A stretch of DNA of 64,000 nucleotides from Streptococcus pneumoniae (GCA_040719455.1 JBFDTN010000001.1:1054001-1118000), one strand, 5' to 3'. Counted from the first letter of the stretch, positions 11,472-20,720 are shown. A program made the numbers and translations. Notes: generated from the sequence alone by a model not told the origin.

Positions 11472-12656
11472 TTAATTAACATCTTCTTGAGGCGAAACAG
11501 TCTCTTCTTCTCTAGGTGCTGCCTCCTCTGTTTTCTCAGGAGGGGTTGTTAAATAACTGAAAATTCCGATTTCCATATCCACTGTACTTGGCGGTGTTAG
11601 CTGCGCTTGAATCTTGTCATAATAGACCAATTTTTTAGACAAGTCTGCTAAAGGCACAAAGACTGTATTGCCATCTACCATATTGATTGTCAGCAGATCA
11701 GGTGTTGCTTTGCTTGGCGTATGCTGAACACTTCCAATCTTTGCAGTCACCGTCTCTGGTAGGACAAGCAACTGCTTAATAAAAGAGCGAAGCATGGACT
11801 TATCCGAAAAATCTAAACGAATAAAAGACTCTGGCATACCTTCTGCATCAACTGGTGTCGGTAGCTCCTCTCCGCTTGTGAGAACGGGATAATATTGCTC
11901 TGCTGAGTAGCTATAAGCTGCAATTGTATTTTCCTTAATTTGGATGTGGAAGTTAACTGGAAACTGATAGGTCAGCTTGGTTTCTTTTATCCAAGGATTG
12001 CTATCTGTAATGCTCTGTGCATAGTCTCTTTGATGTAAAAATGTCGTCAAGGTATAATCTCTCTGATCAATCTTTGAAGCATCTAAAATCTGCTTTTGAG
12101 TGACTTCCTTATTTCCCGAAACGGTAATATTTTTAAGCATTGCATAGGGAGTTAAAAAATACAGCGATGTAAGGAAAAATACGCTCGCAAAGAACAGTAC
12201 AGGAAGGGCACGGAGAATATGCTCTCGTTCAATTCTTTCTTTGACTTCTTTTTTTTCTTTTTTCAAACGTTTTTTACGCGCTTTTTTAGGAAGTTCTTCT
12301 GTCTCTAAATCCTCAGACACATCATCAGAGACAAGGGTCATGATCGGTTCAGCTTCTTCACTCTCTTCTTGCCCATCTACTTCTGACTCAGGTTCAAATT
12401 CTTGCTCCAGGTCCCTGACTTCTTCGTCACTTTCTGCTGTCTCTTCATCAAACAGCTCATCTTCCCCTTTTAGGCGGATGGTTTGCTGCTCTTTTATCTC
12501 CTTTTTCTGCTCGTTCTCTTCACGCGCTTTTTTTTCTCGATATTCTCGGTTCAAGCGTTGCCATTCTGACAATCCTTCAATACTCGCTTCTCGTTCTTCA
12601 GCTGGTTTTTCTTGAGATTTCTTTTTCTCTTTTTGTTTTTTTGGTTTTTTCGTCAT
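11472..12656 (-). CDS. divIB: Cell division protein DivIB/FtsQ
   Basis: A 394-residue bitopic division protein. A long charged cytoplasmic region (Lys/Glu runs, about residues 1-150) is followed by one membrane segment ([19 protein letters not shown]). The extracellular POTRA domain begins [22 protein letters not shown], followed by the FtsQ/DivIB beta domain. The acidic tail is typical. It works with DivIC and FtsL in the divisome. It overlaps murG by 4 nt (ATGA), so the two are translationally coupled. Confidence 0.95.
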   Translation of the reverse strand: MTKKPKKQKEKKKSQEKPAEEREASIEGLSEWQRLNREYREKKAREENEQKKEIKEQQTIRLKGEDELFDEETAESDEEVRDLEQEFEPESEVDGQEESEEAEPIMTLVSDDVSEDLETEELPKKARKKRLKKEKKEVKERIEREHILRALPVLFFASVFFLTSLYFLTPYAMLKNITVSGNKEVTQKQILDASKIDQRDYTLTTFLHQRDYAQSITDSNPWIKETKLTYQFPVNFHIQIKENTIAAYSYSAEQYYPVLTSGEELPTPVDAEGMPESFIRLDFSDKSMLRSFIKQLLVLPETVTAKIGSVQHTPSKATPDLLTINMVDGNTVFVPLADLSKKLVYYDKIQAQLTPPSTVDMEIGIFSYLTTPPEKTEEAAPREEETVSPQEDVN

Positions 12657-13714
12657 TCTTTCATATCTTTTCTAAGTAAATGGTAAAATTCATCTACTGA
12701 TTTGATTTCTTGACTGGCCTGCATAGTATCTTCGTAGTAATCTTTATTCGTTAAGAGTTCCACAACCATGTCTTGTAGATTTTCCATTGTCAGCTGTTCT
12801 TCGTCTAATTTTTGAGCATAGCCTTGTTTGACAAAATAGTCTGCATTTTCAATCTGATCACCACGGCTAGCTTCTCTACCCAAAGGTACAATAATATGGA
12901 GCTTACTCATAGCTAGCAGTTCAAAAATTGTATTAGATCCGCCTCGTGTCACTACAACATCAGCCACATCTAGTAAGGGTTGATATAAGTCAGACGCGTA
13001 CGCAGTCCGATAGAGATGAGGAGCTAGAGTCTCTAGGTCTTTATCTCCTGTTAGATTGATGATATTGTACTGACTGGTGAGAAGCTCCTCATGCTTGGTC
13101 ACAAAATCATTAAAGACCTTAGCTCCTGCTGAACCACCAACAAATAAAAGCGTCGGTAAATCTCTTGAGAACTGAGCTACAATCTCTGCCATCTTATCTG
13201 GTATTACATGCTTTTGATTGTCAATCTTGGTCACAGCACCGACATGCTCCACTTTTTTGAGACTAGCTGCTTGCTCAAACGTTGCATACATCTTGGTCGC
13301 AAATTTATAGGCAATTTTATTGGCTAATCCCATGGACAAGTCCGACTCATGAATATACACAGGCACGCGAAGCAGACGAGCTGCAATAACGGGCGGCACT
13401 GACACAAAACCTCCCTTTGAAAAGAGGGCTTGCGGGCGAATTTTCAGTAAAATCGCAAGAGACTGGACAATTCCCCAACCGACCTTAAACAGATCCAGCA
13501 AGTTTTGCCAAGAAAAATAACGACGTAATTTTCCCGTAGCAATGCCGTGAAACTGGACAGGCAAGCCAGATTTCTTGATTTCTTGGTATTCAATTCCTTT
13601 TTTATCACCAATATAATGGACTTCCCAGCCCTCTTCGATAAATTTTGGTAAAAGAAGGAGGTTTAGGGTCACATGCCCCACTGTACCTCCACCTGTAAAT
13701 ACTATCTTTTTCAT
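12653..13714 (-). CDS. murG: UDP-GlcNAc:lipid I GlcNAc transferase MurG
   Basis: A 353-residue GT-B glycosyltransferase that converts lipid I to lipid II on the inner membrane face. The N-terminal glycine motif [15 protein letters not shown], the ISLAND-like [18 protein letters not shown], the second glycine-rich loop [11 protein letters not shown] and the UDP-binding [13 protein letters not shown] are present. It lies 2 nt after murD and overlaps divIB. Confidence 0.97.
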   Translation of the reverse strand: MKKIVFTGGGTVGHVTLNLLLLPKFIEEGWEVHYIGDKKGIEYQEIKKSGLPVQFHGIATGKLRRYFSWQNLLDLFKVGWGIVQSLAILLKIRPQALFSKGGFVSVPPVIAARLLRVPVYIHESDLSMGLANKIAYKFATKMYATFEQAASLKKVEHVGAVTKIDNQKHVIPDKMAEIVAQFSRDLPTLLFVGGSAGAKVFNDFVTKHEELLTSQYNIINLTGDKDLETLAPHLYRTAYASDLYQPLLDVADVVVTRGGSNTIFELLAMSKLHIIVPLGREASRGDQIENADYFVKQGYAQKLDEEQLTMENLQDMVVELLTNKDYYEDTMQASQEIKSVDEFYHLLRKDMKE

Positions 13715-13716
13715 CT

Positions 13717-15069
13717 TTATCCTTTTAATTCCTCAATCGCAGCGAGAAACTCATCGCCACGCACTTCAAAATTCGCATACATATCCCAGCTGGCATTGGC
13801 TGGGCTGAGTAAAACAACATCGCCTTTTTCAGCTAAAGCATAGGCTTTCTTGGTCGCATCTCGAATATCTTCAGCCTCTACATAACTCACTTGCGCTTTT
13901 TGTGCAGCACGTTTAACGCGCTCTTTTGATTCTCCTAGAATCACCATGGATTTCAAGTCACGAATATCTGGGACTAATTCATCAAATTCATTGCCACGAT
14001 CTAAGCCCCCTGCAATCAAAATCACGCGACTGTTCTCAAAACCAGACAGAGCTTTTTGGGTCGCCAAGATGTTCGTTGATTTACTATCGTTATAGAAAGT
14101 AACATCTTTGATGTCGCCTGCATATTGCAAGCGGTGTTTGACACCCCCAAAATTCATCAAAATCTTTTTAATGATGGCTGTTTCCACACCACGAATTTTC
14201 GCAACCGCAATAGTTGCCAAGGCATTTTCGACATTGTGGCTACCTGGAACTCCGATACTAGACGCAGCCATGATAGCTTCCTCCTTAAAGTAAAGCATAC
14301 CATTGTCCACATAAGCCCCATCGACCTTTTCCACAGTTGAAAATGGAACGACCTGAGCCTTGGTTTTTCCTGCCAATTCTTTAGCTAATTCTTGATTGAA
14401 ATTCAACACAAGAAAATCATCAGCCGTCATATTTTTTTGGATATTCCACTTAGCAGCCACATACTCTTCAAAAGACCCATGGTAATCAATATGGGTTGGC
14501 ATGAGATTGGTGATAACGGAAATCTGTGGTTTAAATGCTTCAATCCCCATCAGCTGGAAAGACGATAGCTCCATAACTAAGGTATCTGTCGACGTAGCTG
14601 TTTGTGCCACTTGACTCGCTGGAAAACCGATGTTCCCAGCCAAAAGACCGCCTTGATTTGCTTCTGTCAAAACTTGACCAATCATCGTCGTTGTCGTCGT
14701 TTTCCCGTTTGACCCTGTAATTCCCACGATTGGTGCTTCTGAAATCAAATAAGCTAATTCCACCTCTGTCAAGACAGGAATCCCTTTTTCCAAGGCTTTC
14801 TGAACCATCGCATTGCTGTATGGAATCCCTGGATTTTTAATCATATAAGCAAAATCTTCGTCCAAAAGCTCCAAAGGATGTCCTCCTGTCACAACCTTAA
14901 TGCCTTCTTCTAAAAGAGACTGAGCTGCTGGATTTTCTTCAAAAGGCTTGCCATCATTGACAGTGACAATCGCACCTAACTTATGAAGCAGACGAGCCGC
15001 AGACTCTCCGGATTTGGCTAGACCTAAAACCAGCACTTTTTTTGTTTCAAATGTATGGATAATTTTCAT
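13717..15069 (-). CDS. murD: UDP-MurNAc-L-Ala:D-Glu ligase MurD
   Basis: A 450-residue Mur ligase that adds D-glutamate to UDP-MurNAc-L-alanine. The N-terminal Rossmann region ([22 protein letters not shown]), the P-loop [14 protein letters not shown] and the C-terminal ligand site [13 protein letters not shown] are intact. It is the first gene of murD-murG-divIB. A TGGTAAAAT element at 15100-15105 lies just upstream and follows a terminator. Confidence 0.97.
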   Translation of the reverse strand: MKIIHTFETKKVLVLGLAKSGESAARLLHKLGAIVTVNDGKPFEENPAAQSLLEEGIKVVTGGHPLELLDEDFAYMIKNPGIPYSNAMVQKALEKGIPVLTEVELAYLISEAPIVGITGSNGKTTTTTMIGQVLTEANQGGLLAGNIGFPASQVAQTATSTDTLVMELSSFQLMGIEAFKPQISVITNLMPTHIDYHGSFEEYVAAKWNIQKNMTADDFLVLNFNQELAKELAGKTKAQVVPFSTVEKVDGAYVDNGMLYFKEEAIMAASSIGVPGSHNVENALATIAVAKIRGVETAIIKKILMNFGGVKHRLQYAGDIKDVTFYNDSKSTNILATQKALSGFENSRVILIAGGLDRGNEFDELVPDIRDLKSMVILGESKERVKRAAQKAQVSYVEAEDIRDATKKAYALAEKGDVVLLSPANASWDMYANFEVRGDEFLAAIEELKG

Positions 15070-15099
15070 ATGTTTTCTCTTTCTTATTCTTCTTGTTCT

Positions 15100-15105
15100 A
15101 TTTTA
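15100..15105 (-). promoter_or_regulatory. -10 of the murD promoter
   Basis: The minus strand reads TGGTAAAAT, an extended -10 element 31 nt before the murD start, directly after the terminator of the DUF3165-like gene. Confidence 0.55.
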
Positions 15106-15118
15106 CCATTTTTAAGAA

Positions 15119-15147
15119 AATAAAAAAGCCACAAAGGGCTTTTTTAG
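15119..15147 (-). terminator. Terminator after the DUF3165-like gene
   Basis: A short stem, AAAAAGCC and GGCTTTTTT around a six-base loop, followed by more T. It overlaps the stop codon region of the gene ending at 15144 and separates it from murD. Confidence 0.65.
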
Positions 15148-15428
15148 AATCTTCTCTTCCTTAGTTTTGGAAAAACGAAAAATTTTTTCTCTTTTTGGGG
15201 CAAGCGAGCCACATCCCGCATGGCATAATAAGCCAAGGCAGCAAGAGGGATACTGAGAAAAAACTCCGCAGGCAAGAGAAAGATTTGGAAAATCGCTAGG
15301 ACCAAAAGGATCATCAAAGAGACCAAAAGAACAACGGCTGTCACCACATTTAAAGTGCCCTTGATACTCTTTGGCATGGCAAAGAGGTAAAATAAGAGAA
15401 TCAAAATTCCAATAATCAAATAGACCAT
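15144..15428 (-). CDS. DUF3165-like small membrane protein
   Basis: A 94-residue protein with two or three membrane segments (about residues 3-17, 25-50 and 53-70) and a basic tail ending in PKLRKRRF. It resembles the DUF3165 family, usually encoded next to typA in streptococci. The function is unknown. It follows typA by 51 nt and has its own terminator. Confidence 0.8.
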   Translation of the reverse strand: MVYLIIGILILLFYLFAMPKSIKGTLNVVTAVVLLVSLMILLVLAIFQIFLLPAEFFLSIPLAALAYYAMRDVARLPQKEKKFFVFPKLRKRRF

Positions 15429-15479
15429 GGAGTCCCTCCTTTTCCTAATTAGGTCTTAACTATGCTGTGGTTTTTGAGC

Positions 15480-17321
15480 TTATTCAGCAGATTTTTTCTT
15501 TTTGTTTGCTTTTTCGCGCTCACCTTTGTTTAAGATTTGCTTACGAAGACGAATAGATTCTGGTGTAACTTCCATGTACTCATCATCATTCAAGAACTCA
15601 AGAGACTCTTCCAAGGTCAAGATACGCGGTGTTTTAATGACAGCTGTTTGGTCCTTGGTTGCAGAACGCACGTTTGTCATTTGTTTTGCCTTGGTAATGT
15701 TAACGGTCAAGTCATTCTCACGAGAGTTTTCACCGATAATCATCCCTTCATAAACTTCTGTTCCTGGATTGACAAAAATCGTTCCACGCTCTTCGATAGA
15801 CATGATAGAGTAAGTCGTTGCCTTACCAGCATCAATAGAAACCAAGGCACCACGGTGGCGTCCACCAATCTCCCCTGGAATAAGTGGTAAGTACTGATCA
15901 AAGGTATGGTTCATAATTCCATAACCGCGTGTCATAGATAGAAACTCCGTAGAGTATCCAATCAAACCACGAGCTGGTACAAGAAAGACCAAACGAGTTT
16001 GCCCATTGCCTGTGGCAATCATATCGAGCATCTCACCCTTACGCTCAGAAAGACTTTGGATAACAGAACCTTGATATTCTTCTGGAGTGTCGATTTGCAC
16101 GCGCTCAAATGGTTCCATTTTCACACCGTCAATTTCTTTGACGATAACTTCTGGACGAGACACTTGAAGCTCATACCCTTCACGACGCATAGTCTCAATC
16201 AAGATAGACAAGTGCAATTCTCCACGACCTGATACTGTCCATTTATCTGGAGAATCTGTTGGATCTACACGAAGAGATACGTCTGTTTGCAATTCAGCTA
16301 AAAGACGCTCTTCCACTTTACGAGAAGTCACCCATTTTCCTTCACGACCTGCAAATGGAGAATTATTCACCAAGAAGGTCATTTGAAGCGTTGGTTCATC
16401 AATATGAAGAATGGGCAATGGTTCAACCGCATCTGTCGGTGTAATTGTTTCTCCGACAAAGATATCTTCCATACCAGATACGGCAATCAAATCCCCAGCT
16501 TTTGCTTCTTGGATTTCACGACGTTCAAGACCAAAGAAACCAAAGAGCTTGGTAACACGGAAGTTTTTTGTAGTGCCGTCCAATTTAGACAAGGTTACTT
16601 GATCTCCCACTTTTACCGTCCCACGGAAAACACGTCCAATTCCGATACGACCTACGAAGTCGTTGTAATCTAGGAGCGATACTTGGAATTGGAATGGCTC
16701 ATCTGAGTTATCCACTGGCGCTGGGATATGGTCGATAATGGTATCAAAAATCGGTGCCATAGTTGCTTCTTGGTCTGCTGGATTGTCTGATAAAGAAGAC
16801 GTTCCGTTAATCGCTGACGCATACACAACTGGGAAATCTAGCTGATCGTCATCAGCTCCAAGCTCAATGAAAAGCTCCAACACTTCATCAACTACTTCGG
16901 CTGGACGAGCAGATGGCTTGTCAATTTTATTCACCACGACAATCGGCACAAGGTTTTGCTCCAAGGCTTTTTTCAATACGAAACGAGTCTGTGGCATAGT
17001 ACCTTCGTAAGCATCGACAACAAGCACAACCCCGTCAACCATTTTCATAATGCGCTCTACTTCTCCACCGAAATCCGCGTGTCCTGGTGTATCCATGATA
17101 TTGATACGAGTACCGTTATAAGCAACGGCTGTATTTTTAGCAAGGATGGTAATACCACGTTCTTTTTCAAGATCGTTTGAGTCCATGGCACGCTCTTGCA
17201 GTTCTTTACGCTCATCAAGGGTTTGAGATTGCTTGAGCAACTCATCAACCAAGGTTGTTTTACCATGGTCAACGTGGGCGATGATAGCGATATTGCGAAT
17301 ATCTTCTCTTAATTTTGTCAT
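15480..17321 (-). CDS. typA: Ribosome-associated GTPase TypA/BipA
   Basis: A 613-residue translational GTPase of the TypA/BipA family. G1 ([15 protein letters not shown]), G2 (RGITILAKN), G3 ([14 protein letters not shown]) and G4 (NKIDKP) are all present. The rest matches EF-G-like domains II, III and V and the TypA C-terminal domain ([24 protein letters not shown]). A Lys-rich tail closes the protein. It acts on ribosomes during stress and cold. Confidence 0.97.
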   Translation of the reverse strand: MTKLREDIRNIAIIAHVDHGKTTLVDELLKQSQTLDERKELQERAMDSNDLEKERGITILAKNTAVAYNGTRINIMDTPGHADFGGEVERIMKMVDGVVLVVDAYEGTMPQTRFVLKKALEQNLVPIVVVNKIDKPSARPAEVVDEVLELFIELGADDDQLDFPVVYASAINGTSSLSDNPADQEATMAPIFDTIIDHIPAPVDNSDEPFQFQVSLLDYNDFVGRIGIGRVFRGTVKVGDQVTLSKLDGTTKNFRVTKLFGFFGLERREIQEAKAGDLIAVSGMEDIFVGETITPTDAVEPLPILHIDEPTLQMTFLVNNSPFAGREGKWVTSRKVEERLLAELQTDVSLRVDPTDSPDKWTVSGRGELHLSILIETMRREGYELQVSRPEVIVKEIDGVKMEPFERVQIDTPEEYQGSVIQSLSERKGEMLDMIATGNGQTRLVFLVPARGLIGYSTEFLSMTRGYGIMNHTFDQYLPLIPGEIGGRHRGALVSIDAGKATTYSIMSIEERGTIFVNPGTEVYEGMIIGENSRENDLTVNITKAKQMTNVRSATKDQTAVIKTPRILTLEESLEFLNDDEYMEVTPESIRLRKQILNKGEREKANKKKKSAE

Positions 17322-17363
17322 GATTTCCTCTATATCTTTTTCAAATTTTATTCTAACTGAACA

Positions 17364-17369
17364 ATTATA
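17364..17369 (-). promoter_or_regulatory. -10 of the typA promoter
   Basis: The minus strand reads TGCTATAAT, an extended -10, 43 nt before the typA start. The leader carries GAGGAAATC before the ATG. Confidence 0.6.
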
Positions 17370-17427
17370 GCACAGTTTCTAACAAAATTCATCAAGAAAG
17401 TGGTTGTAAATGTTTTCAACTAAAAAG

Positions 17428-17452
17428 ACAGGAAATGTTCCTGCCTCTCTAG
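17428..17452 (-). terminator. Terminator after the secreted-protein gene
   Basis: The minus strand forms a stem between GGCAGGAA and TTCCTGTC and runs into a short T-run. It closes the transcript of the gene ending at 17458. Confidence 0.65.
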
Positions 17453-17457
17453 TTTTT

Positions 17458-17847
17458 CTAATTACCACGCGCTGCACGAATGGCCGCCTTGACTTCGCCT
17501 ACTGTTGCTGCCTTTGGTGAGGCTAAATCTTGCTCTTCAATCGTACCATCAGAATGAATAATAGGTCCAAGCGCTGTATCGTCTGGAGAAGTTTGCCACT
17601 TACTGGTAAAACCGCCAGAATCATCCGCTAAAAGTCTCTGCTCATCTGGCATGCCTTGAAATAGCTCTTCCAGTTTTTCTTCATCTGCGTCCTTCCATTC
17701 ATTTGCGAGGATACGAACAGTATAATTTTCTTCCACAGAAGACTGTGCTCCTAGCTCCTCCACCTGAGCTATACTACCTTTGTAAATAGCTGCAACACCA
17801 ACTGCTGATAAAGCTAAAGCACAAGCAATGGCTTTTTTGTAGTTCAT
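17458..17847 (-). CDS. Small secreted protein under a ComR-like operator
   Basis: A 129-residue protein with a clear signal sequence: Lys-Lys at positions 4-5, a hydrophobic stretch (AIACALALSAVGVAAIY) and a likely cleavage site near residues 27-35. The mature part is acidic and polar, without Cys pairs or a sortase motif; it ends KAAIRAARGN. I do not recognise the family. GGGAGG lies 7 nt before the ATG. Its promoter has a palindromic operator at the end of the upstream ComR-like gene, so it is probably a direct target of that regulator. It could be a bacteriocin-like effector, a pheromone precursor or a competence accessory; none is proven. Confidence 0.8.
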   Translation of the reverse strand: MNYKKAIACALALSAVGVAAIYKGSIAQVEELGAQSSVEENYTVRILANEWKDADEEKLEELFQGMPDEQRLLADDSGGFTSKWQTSPDDTALGPIIHSDGTIEEQDLASPKAATVGEVKAAIRAARGN

Positions 17848-17879
17848 GGGACTACCTCCCTTTCATATTTTCTAGTCTT

Positions 17880-17928
17880 ATTATACTCCAACTTACAAAT
17901 AAAAAACAGGACAAAAATGTCCTGTTTT
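17880..17928 (-). promoter_or_regulatory. ComR-like operator and promoter, copy 1
   Basis: Positions 17903-17928 form a 26-nt palindrome, AAAACAGGACA and TGTCCTGTTTT around AAAA. The -10 TATAAT is at 17880-17885, exactly 23 nt from the near arm TGTCC. A T-tract follows the operator in the transcribed direction. This is the layout known for ComR-activated promoters (inverted repeat with GACA/TGTC core, T-tract, then -10). The left arm overlaps the stop codon of the regulator ending at 17927. The stem and T-run could also terminate that gene. Confidence 0.75.
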
Positions 17929-18835
17929 ATCGCCTAAAACTAACTAGGTCAGCCTCCCACTCTTCTTTCAACTTTCCTTCTAAGTAACTATCCTCAATCA
18001 ACCTACTGAATTGCACCGCCTCTTCATACAAGCGCTCTGCTTTTGGTTCATCTTTCTCTAGTAGAAAAGCAACTTTCCACTCCATGAGCTTGATAATGGC
18101 AAGATTTTGATAGTCTTGTGAGGCATGAGTCAACTCCTTCACTTCCTTTAGTAAGGGAGTGAGATAAGCATACTCCTCCATCATCATTGCAAGTCCAGCA
18201 CAGGTCACTAAAAGATTTTTGAGCATAAAAAGATATTCCATCGGGAAATGCTCTCCCTGACTCAAAAGAGAAGTTATGAGATGATGAAATACACCTTTAT
18301 CAAATAAGTCTTGATTGACCAAGCATGAAAGTATATGCACCTTGATCACCAAGACATCATTGACCGTATAAAGCCTTTTTGAGCGTATCTGCTCAAAATA
18401 CTCTTGCAAAATGGAATCGCCAAACTCTGCTCTCTCTGTGATAAAGACATCTCGACCTGCACAAAAGACATCTAACATCAGCTGTTCCTCTTCAGGCAAA
18501 TCTTCGTAGTAGTAGTCGTAGATTTTCTCTAGGCAACTGTCCTTTATCTGGCGACGTTTTTGATCTCCAAAGCCCTCCATCCGCAAAACTTGATACTTAA
18601 GATTCAAATACTCCTGCGGCAATTCCTGATAGTCCTCCATCAAAACGTAGCTCGGAACCTCAAGTTTATCAGCTAGGTAACGGATTTTAGTCAGGGTCGG
18701 TTTGGAACGGTCTGCTTCTAGTCTTGTCAACTGGCGGATAGAAAGCGCTGTTTCATCTCCACAAATGTCTCGCTTGGTTAAGCCTCTTTCACAACGCAGT
18801 TCTCGAATGGTCTGACCGAATGTTTTCTTACTCAT
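17927..18835 (-). CDS. ComR-like Rgg/RNPP regulator R1
   Basis: A 302-residue regulator with an N-terminal helix-turn-helix (FGQTIRELRCERGLTKRDICGDE, then LSIRQLTRLEADRSKPTLTKIRYLADKL) and a helical, TPR-like C-terminal domain. The HTH is of the ComR type, with the CGDE...RQLTRLE...PTLTKI pattern. Family members bind short intracellular peptides and then activate promoters. I start it at MSKKT (GGAGA 6 nt before the ATG) rather than the upstream GTG. It follows R2 by 46 nt but has its own extended -10. Its stop overlaps operator copy 1, the arrangement seen for comR followed by its target. Confidence 0.88.
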   Translation of the reverse strand: MSKKTFGQTIRELRCERGLTKRDICGDETALSIRQLTRLEADRSKPTLTKIRYLADKLEVPSYVLMEDYQELPQEYLNLKYQVLRMEGFGDQKRRQIKDSCLEKIYDYYYEDLPEEEQLMLDVFCAGRDVFITERAEFGDSILQEYFEQIRSKRLYTVNDVLVIKVHILSCLVNQDLFDKGVFHHLITSLLSQGEHFPMEYLFMLKNLLVTCAGLAMMMEEYAYLTPLLKEVKELTHASQDYQNLAIIKLMEWKVAFLLEKDEPKAERLYEEAVQFSRLIEDSYLEGKLKEEWEADLVSFRR

Positions 18836-18861
18836 CGAAAGTCTCCAAAGCACTTTCTTTT

Positions 18862-18867
18862 ATTATA
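18862..18867 (-). promoter_or_regulatory. -10 of the R1 promoter
   Basis: The minus strand reads TGATATAAT, an extended -10 element, 26 nt before the R1 start. No palindromic operator is visible here, unlike the other two promoters in this island. Confidence 0.55.
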
Positions 18868-18881
18868 TCATAATAGTAAAA

Positions 18882-19778
18882 TTAAGAAAACAATTTCCAA
18901 TCCTGCTCCCACTCTTGTTCAATTTGTTTGAGCAAATAGTCATCTCCTAGCTGCTTGGCAAAATGATAGGCTTCATGGTAAGATTTTTTAGCTTCTGACT
19001 CCGCTTGCTCCATAAACAGAGCCACTTTCCATTTTAGTAAGTCCACAATGACTTTTTTCTGATAATCTTGAGTCATGTCCATCATTCGCTCAAGAGTCTT
19101 CACTAGCTCTTTGGCCTTATACTCTACCTGAAACTCCAATCCAGCAGTGAGAATGGCGATGATTAAATCCCTAAGCAAAAACCAATCCTTAACAGGAATA
19201 TGCTCCTCTTGCTCAATCACCCGATCGACAATGTGAGTATATAGGGATACCTCAAATAAGGATGACTGTAACTGGCAAGCCAGAAAATACACCTGAAGTA
19301 GCAGCAAATCATTTATACTGTACCAATCTCGGCGTTTCACTTGCTCAAAATAATCATCAAAAATCGGTGTCCGCTCTCCGACAATCTGTTCTTTACACAT
19401 TTTCATGCGGCAACGAAGCAGCCAAATCATCACACGCTCATCCTCAGGAAGAATCTCATAAAATTGCTCAGCTATATCCTCAATGGCAAGTACAATCTCA
19501 TCTAGCTTCTTCCTATCTCCAAAGCTTGCCCATCTCAAAGCCACATATTTCTTATCTAGATACTCTTGGGGTAAATCTACATAATCCGTCATCAGTTGAT
19601 ACGTCGGAATTCCCAAGCGCGATGCTAAAAATTCAATTTTAGCCAATGTTGGTTTTGAGGCGCCTGACTCTAGGCGAGTCAACTGTCGAACAGAAAGCTG
19701 ACTCTCATCACCACACAAGTCTTCTTTCGTCCATCCCCTATCCAAACGGCATTTACGAACCAAGTCTCCAAAGCTCAT
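18882..19778 (-). CDS. ComR-like Rgg/RNPP regulator R2
   Basis: A 298-residue paralogue of R1 and R3. The HTH region reads FGDLVRKCRLDRGWTKEDLCGDE, then LSVRQLTRLESGASKPTLAKIEFLASRL. The C-terminal helical domain is complete. AGGAGG lies 5 nt before the ATG. It lies 16 nt downstream of the 17-codon peptide gene and is probably read from the same promoter. That places peptide and regulator in one transcript. Confidence 0.88.
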   Translation of the reverse strand: MSFGDLVRKCRLDRGWTKEDLCGDESQLSVRQLTRLESGASKPTLAKIEFLASRLGIPTYQLMTDYVDLPQEYLDKKYVALRWASFGDRKKLDEIVLAIEDIAEQFYEILPEDERVMIWLLRCRMKMCKEQIVGERTPIFDDYFEQVKRRDWYSINDLLLLQVYFLACQLQSSLFEVSLYTHIVDRVIEQEEHIPVKDWFLLRDLIIAILTAGLEFQVEYKAKELVKTLERMMDMTQDYQKKVIVDLLKWKVALFMEQAESEAKKSYHEAYHFAKQLGDDYLLKQIEQEWEQDWKLFS

Positions 19779-19794
19779 CTTAGCCTCCTTTTCA

Positions 19795-19848
19795 TTAGCA
19801 GCAAGTCCACCACTTTAAATCTGCAAGTAGTTGTTTTAAGAAAACCAT
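19795..19848 (-). CDS. ComS-like double-tryptophan micropeptide
   Basis: A 17-codon frame too short for usual gene finders encodes MVFLKQLLADLKWWTCC. AAAGGAGG lies 8 nt before the ATG, a near-perfect ribosome site. The -10 TATACT and an operator half-site lie upstream, directly after regulator R3. Streptococcus mutans ComS is also 17 residues, with a hydrophobic N-terminus and the C-terminal pheromone GLDWWSL. The candidate's ADLKWWTCC aligns well with that WW core. The two terminal Cys are unusual. Export and re-import of a C-terminal fragment would be expected, but this is inference. Confidence 0.72.
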   Translation of the reverse strand: MVFLKQLLADLKWWTCC

Positions 19849-19882
19849 CTCGCTATCCTCCTTTCCAATCGTGATGGAATTT

Positions 19883-19925
19883 AGTATAGCGTATCTGTCA
19901 CTCTACAAACAGGACAAAAATGTCA
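19883..19925 (-). promoter_or_regulatory. ComR-like operator and promoter, copy 2
   Basis: Positions 19912-19925 read GGACA-AAAA-TGTCA on the plus strand; the transcribed strand gives TGACA TTTT TGTCC TG. The -10 TATACT is at 19883-19888, again exactly 23 nt from the TGTCC arm, as in copy 1. The far arm is one base off because it overlaps the TGA stop of R3. The shared 16-nt core and identical spacing support regulation by ComR-like proteins. It drives the micropeptide and then R2. Confidence 0.72.
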
Positions 19926-20720
19926 CTTTTCTTGTTCTCGTAAAACACGTGCCAATTTTTCCTCCTGCAATTGAACAATAGCTTGGTATTGATAATCCTG
20001 ACTACGAGCCATCCACTCTTTTATCTTCTCTAGCAAATGAGGCATTTCTTGATATACTTGATTGGTAAAGCCTGCTGCGATACAAGCAATCATGGTCAAA
20101 ACCAATAAAAAGCAATCTTCCAACAATACATTTTCCTCTTGCTGGAGTAAGATTTGAGTGAAATGCACATACAGCTGCTCCTCAAATACTCCCCTATCCA
20201 AGTAGCAACTGTAAAAATACAAGACCAAGAGTAGGAAATCATTGGTTTCATAGATCGTCTTACGCTGAACCTGCTCAAAATAGTCCCCTAAAACCAAGCT
20301 CGCAAATACTGGCTCTTTTGTCATAAAGACGTCTATCCAAGACTGTAAAATATCCGTTGCGACCTGCTCATCTTCAGGCAACTGTTCATAATAGGTCTCA
20401 TAAATTTCTGTCAAATAAGCCTCTTTTTGCGGAATTTTCTCCTCCTGTTGAAACAGAGAAATACGCATTAACAAATATTTCAAATCCAGATACCGCTGCG
20501 GCAAAGCGATGTAATCAGCCATGAGGGTATAGGCGGGTATGCCAAAACGATTGGCTAAATACTCAATCTTGGTGAGAGTTGGTCGCGAAACACCCTGCTC
20601 CAAGCGAATGAGCTGCCGTACTGAGAGAGCTTTTTCATCACCACACACATCTTCTATACTTAGCCCTTGCGCTTGTCTGACTTCTCGAATAATCTGTCCA
20701 AAACTTTTCTGACTAAACAT
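19923..20720 (-). CDS. ComR-like Rgg/RNPP regulator R3, shortened C-terminus
   Basis: A 265-residue paralogue with the same HTH (FGQIIREVRQAQGLSIEDVCGDE, then LSVRQLIRLEQGVSRPTLTKIEYLANRF). Compared with R1 and R2 it lacks about the last 30 residues and ends LREQEK. The stop TGA lies inside operator copy 2. AAAGG lies 5 nt before the ATG of MFSQK; the GTG two codons earlier overlaps this site. It is directly followed by the operator, promoter and micropeptide, which is the comR-comS order. Whether the short C-terminus still binds peptide is unknown. Confidence 0.86.
   Translation of the reverse strand: MFSQKSFGQIIREVRQAQGLSIEDVCGDEKALSVRQLIRLEQGVSRPTLTKIEYLANRFGIPAYTLMADYIALPQRYLDLKYLLMRISLFQQEEKIPQKEAYLTEIYETYYEQLPEDEQVATDILQSWIDVFMTKEPVFASLVLGDYFEQVQRKTIYETNDFLLLVLYFYSCYLDRGVFEEQLYVHFTQILLQQEENVLLEDCFLLVLTMIACIAAGFTNQVYQEMPHLLEKIKEWMARSQDYQYQAIVQLQEEKLARVLREQEK

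Noticed and set aside
12241-12615. A Ser-rich plus-strand frame within divIB
   Set aside because: It is the complement of the charged Lys/Glu-rich region of divIB, where codon bias opens the opposite strand.
14685-14710. GTCGTCGTT-type short repeat in murD
   Set aside because: It encodes consecutive Thr residues after the P-loop (GKTTTTTM) and is in a conserved motif, so it is not a slippage tract.
17903-17928. The palindrome after R1 taken only as a terminator
   Set aside because: It has a T-run and could terminate, but the second copy has no T-run and an imperfect arm yet keeps the same 23-nt spacing to a -10. Operator function explains both.
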